DNA from: Cyanobacterium sp. uoEpiScrs1
GTDB taxonomy: Bacteria; Cyanobacteriota; Cyanobacteriia; Cyanobacteriales; Microcystaceae
Assembly (NCBI RefSeq): GCF_947331815.1
Contig: NZ_OX373462.1
Location: forward strand, 1-64,000
Direction of reading: 5' to 3'
Length of the DNA: 64,000 nt
The notes beneath the pieces are model-generated. The model saw only the letters and a program-made list of their open reading frames with translations. It had not been told where the DNA came from and did no database searches. The position numbers and the translations under genes are program-made. Of this stretch, positions 40,654 through 50,899 are shown piece after piece. Numbering within the stretch: the first letter of the stretch is position 1; each line of letters opens with the position of its first letter.

Positions 40654-41334
40654 TCATTTTCCTCGATACCATTGTGCTAATTTTTTTGAAGAAACGCCTA
40701 AATAGTATCCTAGAATGATTAGCTGATTAATAAGTGTTGTTTTAACCACTCCTAATTTTTGCCAGCGACGGCCGGAAGTAATAACTTTAGCTGATAAGAT
40801 AATAATCTTACCCTGTTTATTTAGTCTTTTTATAAAATTAAAATCTTCCATGATAGGTAAGTTAGTAAAGCCTCCCATTTCTCGAAATACTGAGGACCTA
40901 ACAAAGATTCCTTGATCACCATAAGGAATTGAAAAAAGTTTTGATCGCCAGTTGACTAAAATCTCGATTAAACGAATTGAAAACATAGGAAGATTAATTT
41001 TTAATTTAAAGGCTCCTCCAACTATTTTTGAGTCTAAAAAACTGTTAATTATCAGCTCCCTATATCCTTGGGGCAGTAACGTATCTGCATGAAGAAATAA
41101 AAGAACACTTCCTGTAGCGAATAATGCTCCCTTATTCATTTGCAATGCTCGGCTAGCTTGAGTAGATATTATTAGTTTTACTCCCATAGTGCGTGCTAAT
41201 TGAACAGTATTATCTTGACTTCCTCCGTCGACTACAATCACTTCAATAGTATTGTCTTTTTGTAAATTTTTTAGTGTATTTACAATTACAGTTTCTTCAT
41301 TTAAGACAGGGATTATAATGCTAATTTTGATCAT
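40654..41334 (-). CDS. Family 2 glycosyltransferase (TIGR04283 type)
   Basis: A 226-aa GT-A fold enzyme. It has the N-terminal IIIPVLNEE, the EVIVVDGGSQDNT segment that binds the nucleotide sugar, LLFLHADTLLP (DxD-like acid pair) and IPYGDQGIFVRSSVF followed by MEDFNFIKRL. This matches the short cytoplasmic glycosyltransferases of the TIGR04283 group, often found beside radical SAM or arsenosugar-type genes. Such partners are not adjacent here. The acceptor is unknown. It follows the 246-aa membrane protein gene by 66 nt on the same strand, so they may be co-transcribed. Confidence 0.87.
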   Translation of the reverse strand: MIKISIIIPVLNEETVIVNTLKNLQKDNTIEVIVVDGGSQDNTVQLARTMGVKLIISTQASRALQMNKGALFATGSVLLFLHADTLLPQGYRELIINSFLDSKIVGGAFKLKINLPMFSIRLIEILVNWRSKLFSIPYGDQGIFVRSSVFREMGGFTNLPIMEDFNFIKRLNKQGKIIILSAKVITSGRRWQKLGVVKTTLINQLIILGYYLGVSSKKLAQWYRGK

Positions 41335-41400
41335 TTAAAAAAATAAAATAATGACTACTTCATATATAAAACTTTATATTATTTACAAATTAGGTAGTTT

Positions 41401-42141
41401 TTACTTCAGATTAATGGTTGTGTCTTTTCCTAAATTAGGCAATTGTTGCCACTCATTATACTTTGCTAATCCTTCTAAAATTTCTCGACGGATTAATGAT
41501 TCTGTTTCTTGAGTTAACATTAGATTAAAATAATCTTTAAGTCTATGATGATAGTGATGCTCAAAGCACTGTTTGTACAAAAAATCTACCAGACTTCTAA
41601 CAGCAATTAATCGTTTAAGAGGATCAGTGTTTGTTAAATCTAACACCAATTGATTAAGTTTATTTTCATCGTTCTTCGCCCGAACTTGGATAGCCTGCCA
41701 TAGGAACAATCCAAGACTAAATATAGTTCCTATCCCCTGTATAATGAATCCTATAGCTAACCAATAATTCTCGGTAGTAGCCCAGATAGATGCAGCAATA
41801 TAAACTACTATAGCCCCTAAACCTCCAGCACTAACTGCCAATATTAACTTGCCAGATAACCCGCTGAGAATTTCACGATAATATAACCATCGACTGTGCA
41901 AATTGCCTTCCTGAATTTGATATATTAAGACCATTAAAATGACACCAGTAATGGTAGCCAGTACTAGTTTCCAATCCCAAGCAACCATAAAGGTTACACC
42001 AGTCGATCCTATTAACCATAATCCTCTTTTTCGCCATCTTTTTTGTCTCATAATAGTCATCATTGAAATACTGAAATGTTTCAATGATGAAGGTGAGAGA
42101 AGATATTGAAGTTGTCTATACTGAAATGAAACCTGTGTCAC
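41401..42141 (-). CDS. Conserved cyanobacterial membrane protein with C-terminal helical repeat
   Basis: A 246-aa protein. A basic N-terminus (about 1-40) precedes two TM segments (about 42-75), a short loop and two more (about 97-150). A soluble helical C-terminal domain (about 160-235) contains DPLKRLIAVRSLVDFL and SLIRREILEGLAKY, resembling an armadillo/HEAT-like repeat pair. I recall similar cyanobacterial proteins annotated as armadillo-type fold proteins of unknown function. The start could also be an internal ATG near residue 27. It is probably the first gene of a two-gene unit with the glycosyltransferase. Confidence 0.65.
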   Translation of the reverse strand: MTQVSFQYRQLQYLLSPSSLKHFSISMMTIMRQKRWRKRGLWLIGSTGVTFMVAWDWKLVLATITGVILMVLIYQIQEGNLHSRWLYYREILSGLSGKLILAVSAGGLGAIVVYIAASIWATTENYWLAIGFIIQGIGTIFSLGLFLWQAIQVRAKNDENKLNQLVLDLTNTDPLKRLIAVRSLVDFLYKQCFEHHYHHRLKDYFNLMLTQETESLIRREILEGLAKYNEWQQLPNLGKDTTINLK

Positions 42142-43393
42142 CGAGATAGCCTAACGAAAAATTGTTCTGATGTTTACTATATCGTTATTGGTCAAGTTTT
42201 GTCTGACACTTTAAGTATTTTACACTAGCTGTTCCAATATTTTTCAAGGAGCATTTTACAAATAACTTATATTTAACAGAACTGATTTAGTTTTAACACT
42301 TTAGTACAAATAAATAGAATTACAAAATAAATTTATTAGTTACAATGGTTATATTATGCTTTTTGAGTGGTGCTATTCTTATCTATTATTTTAATGTATA
42401 AACTATAACCTACGTAATAAAGTCATAGATAAATATTCAGTAAATACTCTTGTTAGTTTATCAACATAAATAATTCTTGTCACTATAGATGAGATTCTAA
42501 CTTTTAATAAAAATATCAATTTTGTATATTAGATATATCTTTTAGTATTTAACTAGATTTTGTTCAATAAGTCACTTTATTATACTGATATAATATTAAG
42601 AATCAACCAACAATATAGAATGTCAATATTTTATATATTAAATGACCAGGTAATTGACAGTAAAATACTGTACTATCTCTAATTAAGTAGATGTAAAAAT
42701 AAAAACATATAAATATTAAAAATATAAAGAAATACCACAAATAGAATTGAATAAATGAATGTAAAATTCATTTATTCAATTCTATTTGTCAACCTATGTA
42801 TTAGTCAATAATCAAACTTTACTTTATAAAAAAATATTTTGAAGATTAAAAGTATTTTACATAAAATACTTTTTTAAAAAGTTTATTCTCTTTGTGTCTT
42901 TATTAATTAATTTTCATAATTATAGAAAACTAAAAAGTAAGGATCAGTTACTAAGTATGACTCGTAGGCAAAGTCAACTAAATTACATTTTTGTTTTAAT
43001 TACTGCCGAGGTATAATTAGGATTAAGATATTTCGAGAAAAAATATTATTAGTTTTTCTAAGTTGACTGCAACAAAACTAACAAGTACAAGTAAAAAAAT
43101 AATTAATATCAGTTTAGTTGCCTCTAAATATTATATGTATAATAGTCGAATTTTTAAGAAAATAAAATATAGACACAACAAACTTATTAAAGTTAGTAAA
43201 TACTGACTTGGTATATATTTTACTAAGTCTAAAAAATATATATTTACACATTTGATATTTTAATCTACTTAAGTTCATTGTTTTGTATTTGAAAATCGAT
43301 AGCTAAAATAATTAAACTGATTATTGACCTCAATTGTTTAATAGTAGAGAATCTTAACTTATATTGATAAATATAAATATATCCAAGTTAACT
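42142..43393. other. 1.25-kb divergent gap with perfect hairpin
   Basis: Upstream of both flanking genes. Besides the 24-bp hairpin at 42737-42789, I see only AT-rich sequence without protein-like frames. Confidence 0.5.
42737..42789. repeat. Perfect hairpin, 24-bp stem, 5-nt loop
   Basis: Arms 42737-42760 and 42766-42789 are fully complementary around GTAAA. It lies between two divergent genes, about 600 nt from each, so it is not placed as a terminator of a present gene. Confidence 0.88.
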
Positions 43394-46114
43394 ATGGACT
43401 TAATCCTATGTCATCAAACCGTAGATTTTGACGCACTAGGGGCAGCAGTGGGACTTTCTCTCCTTAGGATAGATAGTCGAATTGTTCTTACCGGGGGTGC
43501 ACATCCATCAGTTAAAGATTTTTTGTCTCTTTATCGAGATGAACTGGCTTTGATTGAACTGCGTAGCGTTAATATTGAACAAATTCGTTCTTTAACAGTA
43601 GTAGATGCTCAACAACGTGAACGGCTGGGAAGGGTTTCTGCCTGGTTTGATCTACCGCACATCACAAATATTGAAATCTATGACCATCACCCCAACACTA
43701 CATCAGATTCAGATATACCTGCTACCTTCACTAAAATTGAACCTGTTGGGGCAACTACAACTATAATAGTCGAAATAATGCAACGAGAGTGCATTTATCC
43801 TAATCCTATCGAAGCAACAGTCATGGCATTAGGTATTCATGTTGATACGGGTTCTTTTACGTTCTCTCAATCCACTCCCCGTGACGTATATGCTCTCGCT
43901 TGGTTAATGGAAAGAGGAGTAAATCTGGAAACTGTTGCTGAGTATTGCGATCCTGATTTTTCTCCAAAATTACAACAATTACTGCAAGAATCATTAAACA
44001 ATATCCAAAAAACTAATATTAAAGGTTACACTGTAACCTCTGTTTTATTAACAACAGAAACTTTTATTTCTGGTTTGTCTAATTTAACTCAACGATTAAT
44101 GAAATTAACCAAAAGTGACGCTTTGTTATTAGGTCATTCTTATAAGAAACGTCGTAGTAATAAACCATATGAAAAGGGGCGTTTAACAATTATTGGCCGC
44201 ACCAGGATTAAAGAGACTAATCTTAATCAATTATTTAAAGTTTATGGTGGGGGAGGACATAAACAAGCTGCTTCTTTAATATTACGGGAGGCAGAACCTA
44301 GAAAAACTTTAGATAATTTATTGCAAGAATTCATTGCTCAAATTCCTTATCCTCTAACTGCTAGAGATTTAATGTCTTCTCCTGTTAGGACAATTCGCCC
44401 AGAAACAACCATAGAACAGGCAAAAAAAATCTTACTCCGTTATGGACATTCTGGATTATTAATTGTCGATGATAGTAAACACTTAGTAGGTATTATTTCT
44501 CGTCGAGATCTTGAATTAGCCTTTCATTATGGACTAAGTCATGCCCCAGTCAAAGGATATATGGCACAGCAACTTAAAACCATTACTCCTGATACTACAC
44601 TGCCTGAAATTGAATCAATAATGGTAACTCACGATCTAGGAAGATTACCTGTCGTCGAAGAAAATGGATTATTAGGAATCATTACAAGGACTGATTTACT
44701 ACGGCAAATTTATAAAAATCGAAGAGAAAAACAAAATCAAAAAGATAAGAAAATTACTTTAATCTCTTCTTCTCTTTCTTTTATCAGTCAGCGTTTGTCC
44801 TCCCCCATTTGGAAGTTTTTACAATTTGCTGCAAAAGAAGCAGAAAAACAGGGCTGGCATTTGTACATAGTTGGTGGAGCAGTTCGAGATTTATTTTTAT
44901 CGGAAGAAGAGAAATTTTTATTAGTACAGGATATTGATCTAGTCGTCGATGGATTTCGCCATTCAGCTGATGTGGGAGCTGGGGTTAAATTGGCTTCAAT
45001 TCTGCAAAAAAGTTTTTCAAATACTAAATTATCAGTGCACGGAGAATTCCAAACGGCTACTTTGTTATGGCATAAAGATCCTCAATTAGGTTCCTTATCA
45101 GTGGATATTGCAACTTCAAGAACAGAATTTTATCCTTATCCTGCGGCTAATCCTAAAGTTGAAGCGAGTTCTATTCGTCAAGATTTGTATCGTAGAGACT
45201 TTACAATTAATTCTCTAGCAATTAGATTAACATCTCCAAGAGCAGGGGACCTATTAGATTTTTTCGGAGGAATGTTAGATTTACAAACTCGTAAAGTTCG
45301 AGTACTTCATGCTAATAGTTTTATTGAGGATCCGACCAGAATCTATAGAGCAGTACGTTTTGCAGTGCGGTTAAAATTTGATATCGAAACCCAAACAAAA
45401 GTCTATATTAGCAATGCTGTTAAAGGGGGTATTTACGAGCAGTTAATAAACAAAAAGTATGAAGTACCTTCCTTAAAAATTAGATTAAAAACAGAATTAA
45501 AATATATTCTAGAAGCTGGTTATTGGAAACCGGCTTTAAGATTATTAGCTGATCTAGATGCTTTAATGTGTCTACATTCTAAATTAGTATTAGATGCTAT
45601 ATCATGGTGGCAAATTCGTTATCTTTCTCGTTGGCTCAGATATATTGATTCTAAAAATAATTTAGAACATTGGTTACTCCGTTTAGAAGCCTTAATTAGT
45701 CAGTTAGACATAGCAGAATCAAGTAAAATTGCTCTCAATCTTCAATTGCCAAAAGATAGTATTCGACGCCTAAAAACATTATCAGAAATTGAATTAGACA
45801 TAAAAGAAAATCTAATAAAATTAGATACAAAAAGTAAAATAACCAGGATGTTTAACTTTTACCAAGAGTCTGATTTAATCCTAATAGCAGTCCGTTCTTC
45901 TAAACGTATCCGTTATACAATATGGCAGTATCTCACAAAATGGTCGAAGATTAAGCCGCTATTAAATGGTAATGATTTAATAGCAATGGGTTATAGACCA
46001 GGACCTCAATACAAAATTATTTTAGACAGGTTGTTAAATGCTACTTTAGATAGAGAGATTACAACTAAAGAAGAAGCAAGAAAATTAGTCAAACACATGA
46101 TGAATGATGATTGA
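43394..46114 (+). CDS. tRNA nucleotidyltransferase with DHH and CBS domains
   Basis: A 906-aa multidomain protein. The N-terminal DHH/DHHA1 phosphoesterase module runs from about 1-310 (DFDALGAAVGL, DAQQRERLG, DHHPNT, GGGGHKQAAS). Two CBS domains follow (about 325-440), then a class II polyA-polymerase/CCA-type nucleotidyltransferase (about 480-900) with YIVGGAVRDLFL, the DIDLVVDG metal acids, RRDFTINSLAIRL and EDPTRIYRAVRF. In cyanobacteria this large form is one of two enzymes that share CCA addition. The other is at 57662. The DHH part may act on RNA ends or nucleotides. The ATG at 43394 is preferred to a TTG ten codons upstream because MDLILCHQTVDFD begins the DHH fold. Confidence 0.92.
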   Translation: MDLILCHQTVDFDALGAAVGLSLLRIDSRIVLTGGAHPSVKDFLSLYRDELALIELRSVNIEQIRSLTVVDAQQRERLGRVSAWFDLPHITNIEIYDHHPNTTSDSDIPATFTKIEPVGATTTIIVEIMQRECIYPNPIEATVMALGIHVDTGSFTFSQSTPRDVYALAWLMERGVNLETVAEYCDPDFSPKLQQLLQESLNNIQKTNIKGYTVTSVLLTTETFISGLSNLTQRLMKLTKSDALLLGHSYKKRRSNKPYEKGRLTIIGRTRIKETNLNQLFKVYGGGGHKQAASLILREAEPRKTLDNLLQEFIAQIPYPLTARDLMSSPVRTIRPETTIEQAKKILLRYGHSGLLIVDDSKHLVGIISRRDLELAFHYGLSHAPVKGYMAQQLKTITPDTTLPEIESIMVTHDLGRLPVVEENGLLGIITRTDLLRQIYKNRREKQNQKDKKITLISSSLSFISQRLSSPIWKFLQFAAKEAEKQGWHLYIVGGAVRDLFLSEEEKFLLVQDIDLVVDGFRHSADVGAGVKLASILQKSFSNTKLSVHGEFQTATLLWHKDPQLGSLSVDIATSRTEFYPYPAANPKVEASSIRQDLYRRDFTINSLAIRLTSPRAGDLLDFFGGMLDLQTRKVRVLHANSFIEDPTRIYRAVRFAVRLKFDIETQTKVYISNAVKGGIYEQLINKKYEVPSLKIRLKTELKYILEAGYWKPALRLLADLDALMCLHSKLVLDAISWWQIRYLSRWLRYIDSKNNLEHWLLRLEALISQLDIAESSKIALNLQLPKDSIRRLKTLSEIELDIKENLIKLDTKSKITRMFNFYQESDLILIAVRSSKRIRYTIWQYLTKWSKIKPLLNGNDLIAMGYRPGPQYKIILDRLLNATLDREITTKEEARKLVKHMMNDD

Positions 46115-46292
46115 CTAATTTTTTTGTGTCTACTGATAAATCATACTTAATTATTACCAATCCAGTTTCTATAAACTAAATTACTAATTTTTATATTTAT
46201 ATTAGCTCTAAATTAAATATGGACACCTGCTGTTGCAATCACTAAAATATAATTTTTACCTAATTAATATTGTTCTACTTGATTATTTAATT

Positions 46293-46580
46293 TTAACTAA
46301 GAACTTTATTAATAACAGTTTCTAATTCTTGGCGACTTAACTTCGTAACGATAAAGACCTCTTGAACTGTTTTTCCTTGTCTAGCGATTATCTTATAACC
46401 ACCGCGAACAGGGACGGAGATCCGTAACTTTAAGTAAGGGTAATGACTCTTGGAACGGCTAATCACACCAGGAGTGACTGTAGAAATTCCAGTATAATTA
46501 ATCAACTTTTCAAGAACAGGAATTAGTCCTTGAAGATGAGTTGAATGGTTCCACACAAGTCTTCCTTTAGATTTTGGCAT
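46293..46580 (-). CDS. DUF2103 protein
   Basis: A 95-aa basic protein starting MPKSKGRLVWNHSTHLQGLI, with LKLRISVPVRGGYKIIARQG and a C-terminal VFIVTKLSRQELETVINKVL. This matches the short cyanobacterial DUF2103 family (sometimes called metal-binding), whose function is unknown. It starts 4 nt after the clpS stop on the same strand, so translation is probably coupled, and a link to ClpS-directed proteolysis is possible. Confidence 0.8.
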   Translation of the reverse strand: MPKSKGRLVWNHSTHLQGLIPVLEKLINYTGISTVTPGVISRSKSHYPYLKLRISVPVRGGYKIIARQGKTVQEVFIVTKLSRQELETVINKVLS

Positions 46581-46584
46581 AATT

Positions 46585-46878
46585 TTAAGCCTCCTCTAAA
46601 GGAGCCATAGTTAATCCTTCTCTCCGTAATTGCTGGTGATAGAATTCAGCTGGTTCTTGAGGTCCGACCCAGACAATCGCCTGACCTTCATAGTGGACTT
46701 GATATGTTAATGTCCAAGCATGATCACTAGTCATCTTCGGTATGTACTTTATTAAACAATTAGAGACATGCTCAAAAGTATTAAAATCGTCATTGAGTAC
46801 TATGATTTTATAGTTGGGGTAAGCATTATGTATAACCGAAGTTGACCCTTTGGGGGCTACTGGAGAGACAGCCACCAT
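46585..46878 (-). CDS. clpS: ATP-dependent Clp protease adaptor ClpS
   Basis: A 97-aa adaptor that delivers N-degron substrates to ClpA/ClpC. The core YKIIVLNDDFNTFEHVSNCL contains the conserved NDD and helix residues. VHYEGQAIVWVGPQEPAEFYHQQL completes the domain. It resembles the cyanobacterial paralogue that ends LTMAPLEEA. I chose the ATG at 46878 (MVAVSPVAPKGS), which looks like family N-termini. An ATG at 46917 would add 13 residues. The DUF2103 gene follows after 4 nt. Confidence 0.9.
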   Translation of the reverse strand: MVAVSPVAPKGSTSVIHNAYPNYKIIVLNDDFNTFEHVSNCLIKYIPKMTSDHAWTLTYQVHYEGQAIVWVGPQEPAEFYHQQLRREGLTMAPLEEA

Positions 46879-47605
46879 TAGTTTCAATTGAACTTCCACA
46901 TACGGTCTTATACTCATTACTTTTCAATGCCCAAACTGGGTGCTTATCAAATAATTTCAGTTACGCTAAGTCTACATCCTAACAATCTTTTTTGATTTAG
47001 AGAAGTAGAAATAATTTCTGTTTACCAATACAGATGATCCTTTTTAAGAATCTCATTAATTTTCAATAGACTATAACGTAAATTTTACTAAACTCAAGGG
47101 CTATGTGTTAATAACTGATGTAAACTGTACAATAGCTTTGAATAGTCTTTAAATTAATCTATCATATTTCAATCTAGATCACAGCCAAATATATCACATT
47201 GATCAAACCGTAATGTTGGGCTGGATTAGTAGTCATGTATGACATTAAAGTTGGTTCCCTATAGTAACTGTTTATGGACTATAATTCCGTATTTTTTACT
47301 TATATGCTATTATTATCGAGCTAAAACTAAATTAATATTGACTCCTTAAATGATATCAATTATTTACTAAAAAAGTATTAAATAATTAGTATCATTTTTT
47401 ATGAGTTTTTTATATTTATACATAAATAGTAGGTCAGCACATAAATTAGGTAATATTTTCTTACTATGTATTCCAGGTTTAAGATCAAGTTTAAGATTAA
47501 TTGCTACAAGTTGAGCTCAAAATAACTTTAAAATTAAAAATGGAGACTATACATTAACTAATACCATCTGTAGTTTAAGATAGTTTCTTCAATGGAAATG
47601 AGGAA

Positions 47606-47633
47606 AAACTTTACTTTGGGTAAAGTAAAGTTT
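47606..47633. repeat. Perfect 12-bp hairpin upstream of glnA promoter
   Basis: AAACTTTACTTT and AAAGTAAAGTTT pair around a 4-nt loop (GGGT). It lies about 310 nt upstream of the NtcA box, so outside the expected glnA transcript. Confidence 0.7.
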
Positions 47634-47940
47634 AAAAACCTATCAAAAGACGCAGTACATAGCTTATTGTGATTAGAATGACAGTAATGGAGTAGAAAGT
47701 AGAAAAATTATTATTGGATTAAAAAGAGCTCACTTGGTAGTTCGTACAATAATTTGCCAACTGAGTCAATGGTATGACTACGTCTTGTAAAGACATTTCG
47801 CAAAATAGAAGGATAATAAAAATATTTTCAAATCTTGTCAGATTCAGGTTAACATAGTGTTGTTCATTTATGTCCGACTACTTAGGTTGCAGAGTAGCTT
47901 CAAAACTTTGCATTATCTACAGATTTAAACAAGGATACCT

Positions 47941-47982
47941 GTATCATGGGATACAAAATATCTTGTGGCCTATCTTTAGGGT
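47941..47982 (+). promoter_or_regulatory. NtcA-activated promoter of glnA
   Basis: GTATCATGGGATAC (47941-47954) is an exact GTA-N8-TAC NtcA box. Exactly 22 nt later comes TAGGGT (47977-47982), matching TAN3T. This is the full canonical arrangement GTAN8TACN22TAN3T of nitrogen-controlled cyanobacterial promoters, with transcription expected to begin near 47989, about 30 nt before the glnA ATG. Confidence 0.88.
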
Positions 47983-48018
47983 TGGTGGTTTGAGGCTGAA
48001 TAATATAGGAGTCTGTCC

Positions 48019-49440
48019 ATGGCTAAAACCCCTCAAGAAGTCTTGAGAATAATTCAAGACAATAACATTAAAATTATTGATCTGAAATTCATTGATACCC
48101 CAGGGATTTGGCAACATTGCTCATTTTATTACAATCAAATTGACGAAAGTTCTTTTATTGATGGGGTTCCCTTCGACGGTTCAAGTATTCGGGGGTGGAA
48201 AGCCATCAACGAGTCTGATATGGTCATGATTCCCGATCCGACAACAGCTTGGATCGACCCCTTCTACGAAGAGACTACTCTCAGCATAATTTGTAGTATC
48301 AAGGAACCTCGCACAGGAGAATGGTACAGCCGAGACCCTCGTACCATTGCTACTAAAGCGGTTGAATTTCTCAAAACTACGGGAATTGGTGATACTGCTT
48401 TTTTTGGACCTGAAGCTGAATTCTTTGTATTCGATGATGTTCGTTTTGACCAAACTGAGAGTAAGGGATATTACTGCATAGACAGTGTGGAAGGACGTTG
48501 GAATACGGGACGGAAAGAAGATGGTGGAAACCTCGCCTATAAACCTGGCTACAAACAAGGTTACTTTCCCGTACCTCCAACAGATACCCTACAGGATATG
48601 CGTACGGAAATGCTGTTAACTATGGCTAAGTGTGGAGTTCCAATTGAGAAACACCACCACGAAGTAGCTACAGGAGGACAAAACGAATTGGGTTTTCGTT
48701 TTGCTACTCTCGTTGAAGCAGCAGATTATTTAATGACCTACAAATATGTCATTAAAAATGTGGCTAAGAAATATGGTAAAACCGTGACGTTTATGCCTAA
48801 ACCTGTGTTTAATGACAATGGTTCTGGGATGCACACTCACCAGTCTATCTGGAAAGATGGACAGCCATTGTTCTGGGGAGATGGCTACGCAAATTTGAGC
48901 AAAATGGCTTTAAACTATATTGGTGGTATCCTTAAACACGCTCCTGCTTTGTTAGCATTTACTAATCCCACCACTAACTCGTATAAGCGTTTAGTTCCTG
49001 GTTTTGAAGCTCCCGTAAACTTAGCTTATTCTCAAGGTAACCGCTCTGCTTCTATCCGTATTCCTTTATCGGGACCAAATCCTAAAGCTAAGCGTTTAGA
49101 ATTCCGATGTCCTGATGCTACATGCAATCCCTATCTAGCGTTTGCAGCAATGCTATGTGCAGGAATTGATGGTATTAAAAATGAAATTGATCCAGGACAG
49201 TCTTTAGACGTAGATATCTATGATCTTACCCTTGAAGAGTTAAGTAAAATTCCTTCAACTCCAGGTTCTCTTGAAGCAGCATTAGAAGCTCTAGAAAAAG
49301 ATCAGGCATTCTTAACAGATACGGGAGTCTTCACTAAAGATTTCGTCGAGAGTTGGATTGAATACAAACTTGATAATGAAGTTAACCCTTTACGATTACG
49401 TCCTCATCCTTATGAGTTTGCTTTATACTATGATGTCTAA
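48019..49440 (+). CDS. glnA: Glutamine synthetase type I
   Basis: A 473-aa GSI that makes glutamine from glutamate, ammonium and ATP in the cytoplasm, the entry point of the GS-GOGAT cycle. Recognisable motifs are DGSSIRGW near the N-terminus, [11 protein letters not shown] (metal-binding Glu), [32 protein letters not shown] and the ATP-site region [23 protein letters not shown] (quoted in part). Length and motifs are normal. Directly upstream is an NtcA promoter, so it should be activated under nitrogen limitation (high 2-oxoglutarate). A good ribosome site (TAGGAG) lies 9-14 nt upstream of the ATG. The inactivating-factor genes gifA/gifB are not in this window. Confidence 0.96.
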   Translation: MAKTPQEVLRIIQDNNIKIIDLKFIDTPGIWQHCSFYYNQIDESSFIDGVPFDGSSIRGWKAINESDMVMIPDPTTAWIDPFYEETTLSIICSIKEPRTGEWYSRDPRTIATKAVEFLKTTGIGDTAFFGPEAEFFVFDDVRFDQTESKGYYCIDSVEGRWNTGRKEDGGNLAYKPGYKQGYFPVPPTDTLQDMRTEMLLTMAKCGVPIEKHHHEVATGGQNELGFRFATLVEAADYLMTYKYVIKNVAKKYGKTVTFMPKPVFNDNGSGMHTHQSIWKDGQPLFWGDGYANLSKMALNYIGGILKHAPALLAFTNPTTNSYKRLVPGFEAPVNLAYSQGNRSASIRIPLSGPNPKAKRLEFRCPDATCNPYLAFAAMLCAGIDGIKNEIDPGQSLDVDIYDLTLEELSKIPSTPGSLEAALEALEKDQAFLTDTGVFTKDFVESWIEYKLDNEVNPLRLRPHPYEFALYYDV

Positions 49441-50118
49441 GCTCTCTTCAAGTAGTTGAATTTTCATAATTGCTAAAAATGAAAATAGCAATATGATTGG
49501 GTGTAATAACTAATTTGGTAGGTTACAGTTCGAAAGAAAGCTTATTAGTTTTTATTCAAAAATATATGTAACCTACCCCACTTCGCCACTGCTCAATAAA
49601 AGTTCATAAAAAAAGGAATAAATTTTAATTTTTTATCATTATGGTCAATGTAACTTATATACAACTACTTAATTTTGAATTCTGGTAATTAAATACTAAA
49701 AAGTGAAGAGGATATATGGTTCAGGTATAGTTTGCCAAGATCGTAAAAAAATTTCAAGAGTTAATATGGCGATCCTGGTATAAGTTTGATTCTTGATTTT
49801 TTAGGATAAATCAATGTACACCATTTTGTGGGTAGGAATATTGTTTTCTGACATCTCTGTTAAGGATTGAATGAATTTGTGAGATTGAATTTTTCTATTT
49901 CAACAGTGAGAAGTCACTAATAACATCAATGGTAGATCCGTTCCCCAGGACGATATATTTGCAAACTGACGATTGCCGCAAATTATAATAATTTCTATGA
50001 CTATAAAAGTGGGGGCTAGAGGTTATATTGGTCAAAACTAATATTACAGATAAGCAATGGAATAAATCGCTAGAATTAATAGAAAAATTAAACAAAAGAC
50101 TTGATAGTCCTAAACTAA

Positions 50119-50355
50119 CTAATTCAGATAAAAGAGTCTGTTTCTTTTATAATACACTTTGGTCACTACTAAGCTGTATGCCAAAGCTATAAAAGGATAA
50201 AGAGGCATCAAATAGCCTATTCTAGGCAGGGGTAACATTTTAAGATTAAATAACTGTCCCAAACTCAAATTTACTTTGCCTATTTCTATATAGCTATCAT
50301 TTAAGGGTTGCGGAGTATCCCGTGCCATAAAAAATAGAAGAGTATACTCATACAT
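50119..50355 (-). CDS. Doubtful small frame, possibly a relic
   Basis: A 78-codon minus-strand frame. From an internal Met it reads MARDTPQPLNDSYIEIGKVN and continues through a hydrophobic stretch (YLMPLYPFIALAYSLVV). Composition is more protein-like than most shadows here. It lies downstream of the relic at 50645-50899 on the same strand and could be a further piece of the same lost membrane protein. No family is recognised. Confidence 0.25.
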   Translation of the reverse strand: MYEYTLLFFMARDTPQPLNDSYIEIGKVNLSLGQLFNLKMLPLPRIGYLMPLYPFIALAYSLVVTKVYYKRNRLFYLN

Positions 50356-50444
50356 GAGTTTATAATTTTTTGAGTAAAGGATAAAGAAGAAAGACTTAAA
50401 CCCATCCCAATAGACTATTGGTAATCTCTACATGCTCGCAAAAC

Positions 50445-50480
50445 GCACTACATTGTTAGGACTTCAAAACAATGTAGTGC
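50445..50480. repeat. Perfect 13-bp hairpin
   Basis: GCACTACATTGTT and AACAATGTAGTGC flank a 10-nt loop. It lies between two minus-strand coding relics and shares CAATGTAGTG with the hairpin after rpoC1 (63085-63094), probably by chance. Confidence 0.75.
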
Positions 50481-50644
50481 TCTGTCTAACCGAGTAAATC
50501 ATCCTTGAGGCACCATAGGAAACCAAATTTAAAAAAATAAAGCTGGTATTCGTCTATCAAATGCCTCAGACTCTAAAGAAGAAAGATAGAAAAGACATTC
50601 AGTATTTTATCTGATAAACGGGTTGTTTTTTCTCTAATTTCTCC

Positions 50645-50899
50645 CTAAAGGTAAGTAAGTGCAACAACAAAATACCTACCTAAAAGGGGACTGATGACAG
50701 GATTCACCTTAAAGGGTCGTAAAGAGCTATCAACCTTATCAAAAATTATTGTGCGCAATTTCATTTTAATCCTCTGAGCTACTAAACTTTCTTGCTCGTT
50801 CAGAAAGGGAGACGCTAAATTTAAAAGAGGGAGAACTGCTAAGAATAATCCAGTACAAACTGATAATTCTCGCCAATGATTTTCTAATAGTTCTCTGTC
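50645..50899 (-). pseudogene. Membrane-protein gene relic, unidentified
   Basis: An uninterrupted minus-strand frame of about 84 codons without a start codon. It begins after a TAA with DRELLENHWRELSVCTG, continues through a hydrophobic helix (LFLAVLPLLNLASPFL), then QESLVAQRIKMKLRTIIFD and VNPVISPLLGRYFVVALTYL before TAG. Composition is clearly protein-like. It appears to be the C-terminal part of a decayed gene. I do not recognise the family. Confidence 0.45.

Larger units (their letters stand above)
46879..48018. other. 1.1-kb divergent region upstream of glnA
   Basis: Upstream of clpS (minus) and glnA (plus). It contains a 12-bp hairpin (47606-47633) and an NtcA-type promoter (47941-47982). 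The DNA between 47640 and 47940 is somewhat richer in G+C than other gaps but contains no protein-like frame that I can support. Confidence 0.5.

Noticed and set aside
47755..47800. Other GTA...TAC pairs near glnA as NtcA sites
   Set aside because: Spacings are 4-5 nt instead of 8. Only 47941-47954 meets the consensus.
49895..50095. 66-codon minus-strand frame after glnA
   Set aside because: Composition looks random, and the opposite strand reads more like protein (MVDPFPRTIYLQTDDCRKL and later TDKQWNKSLELIEK). Neither is strong enough to call a gene.
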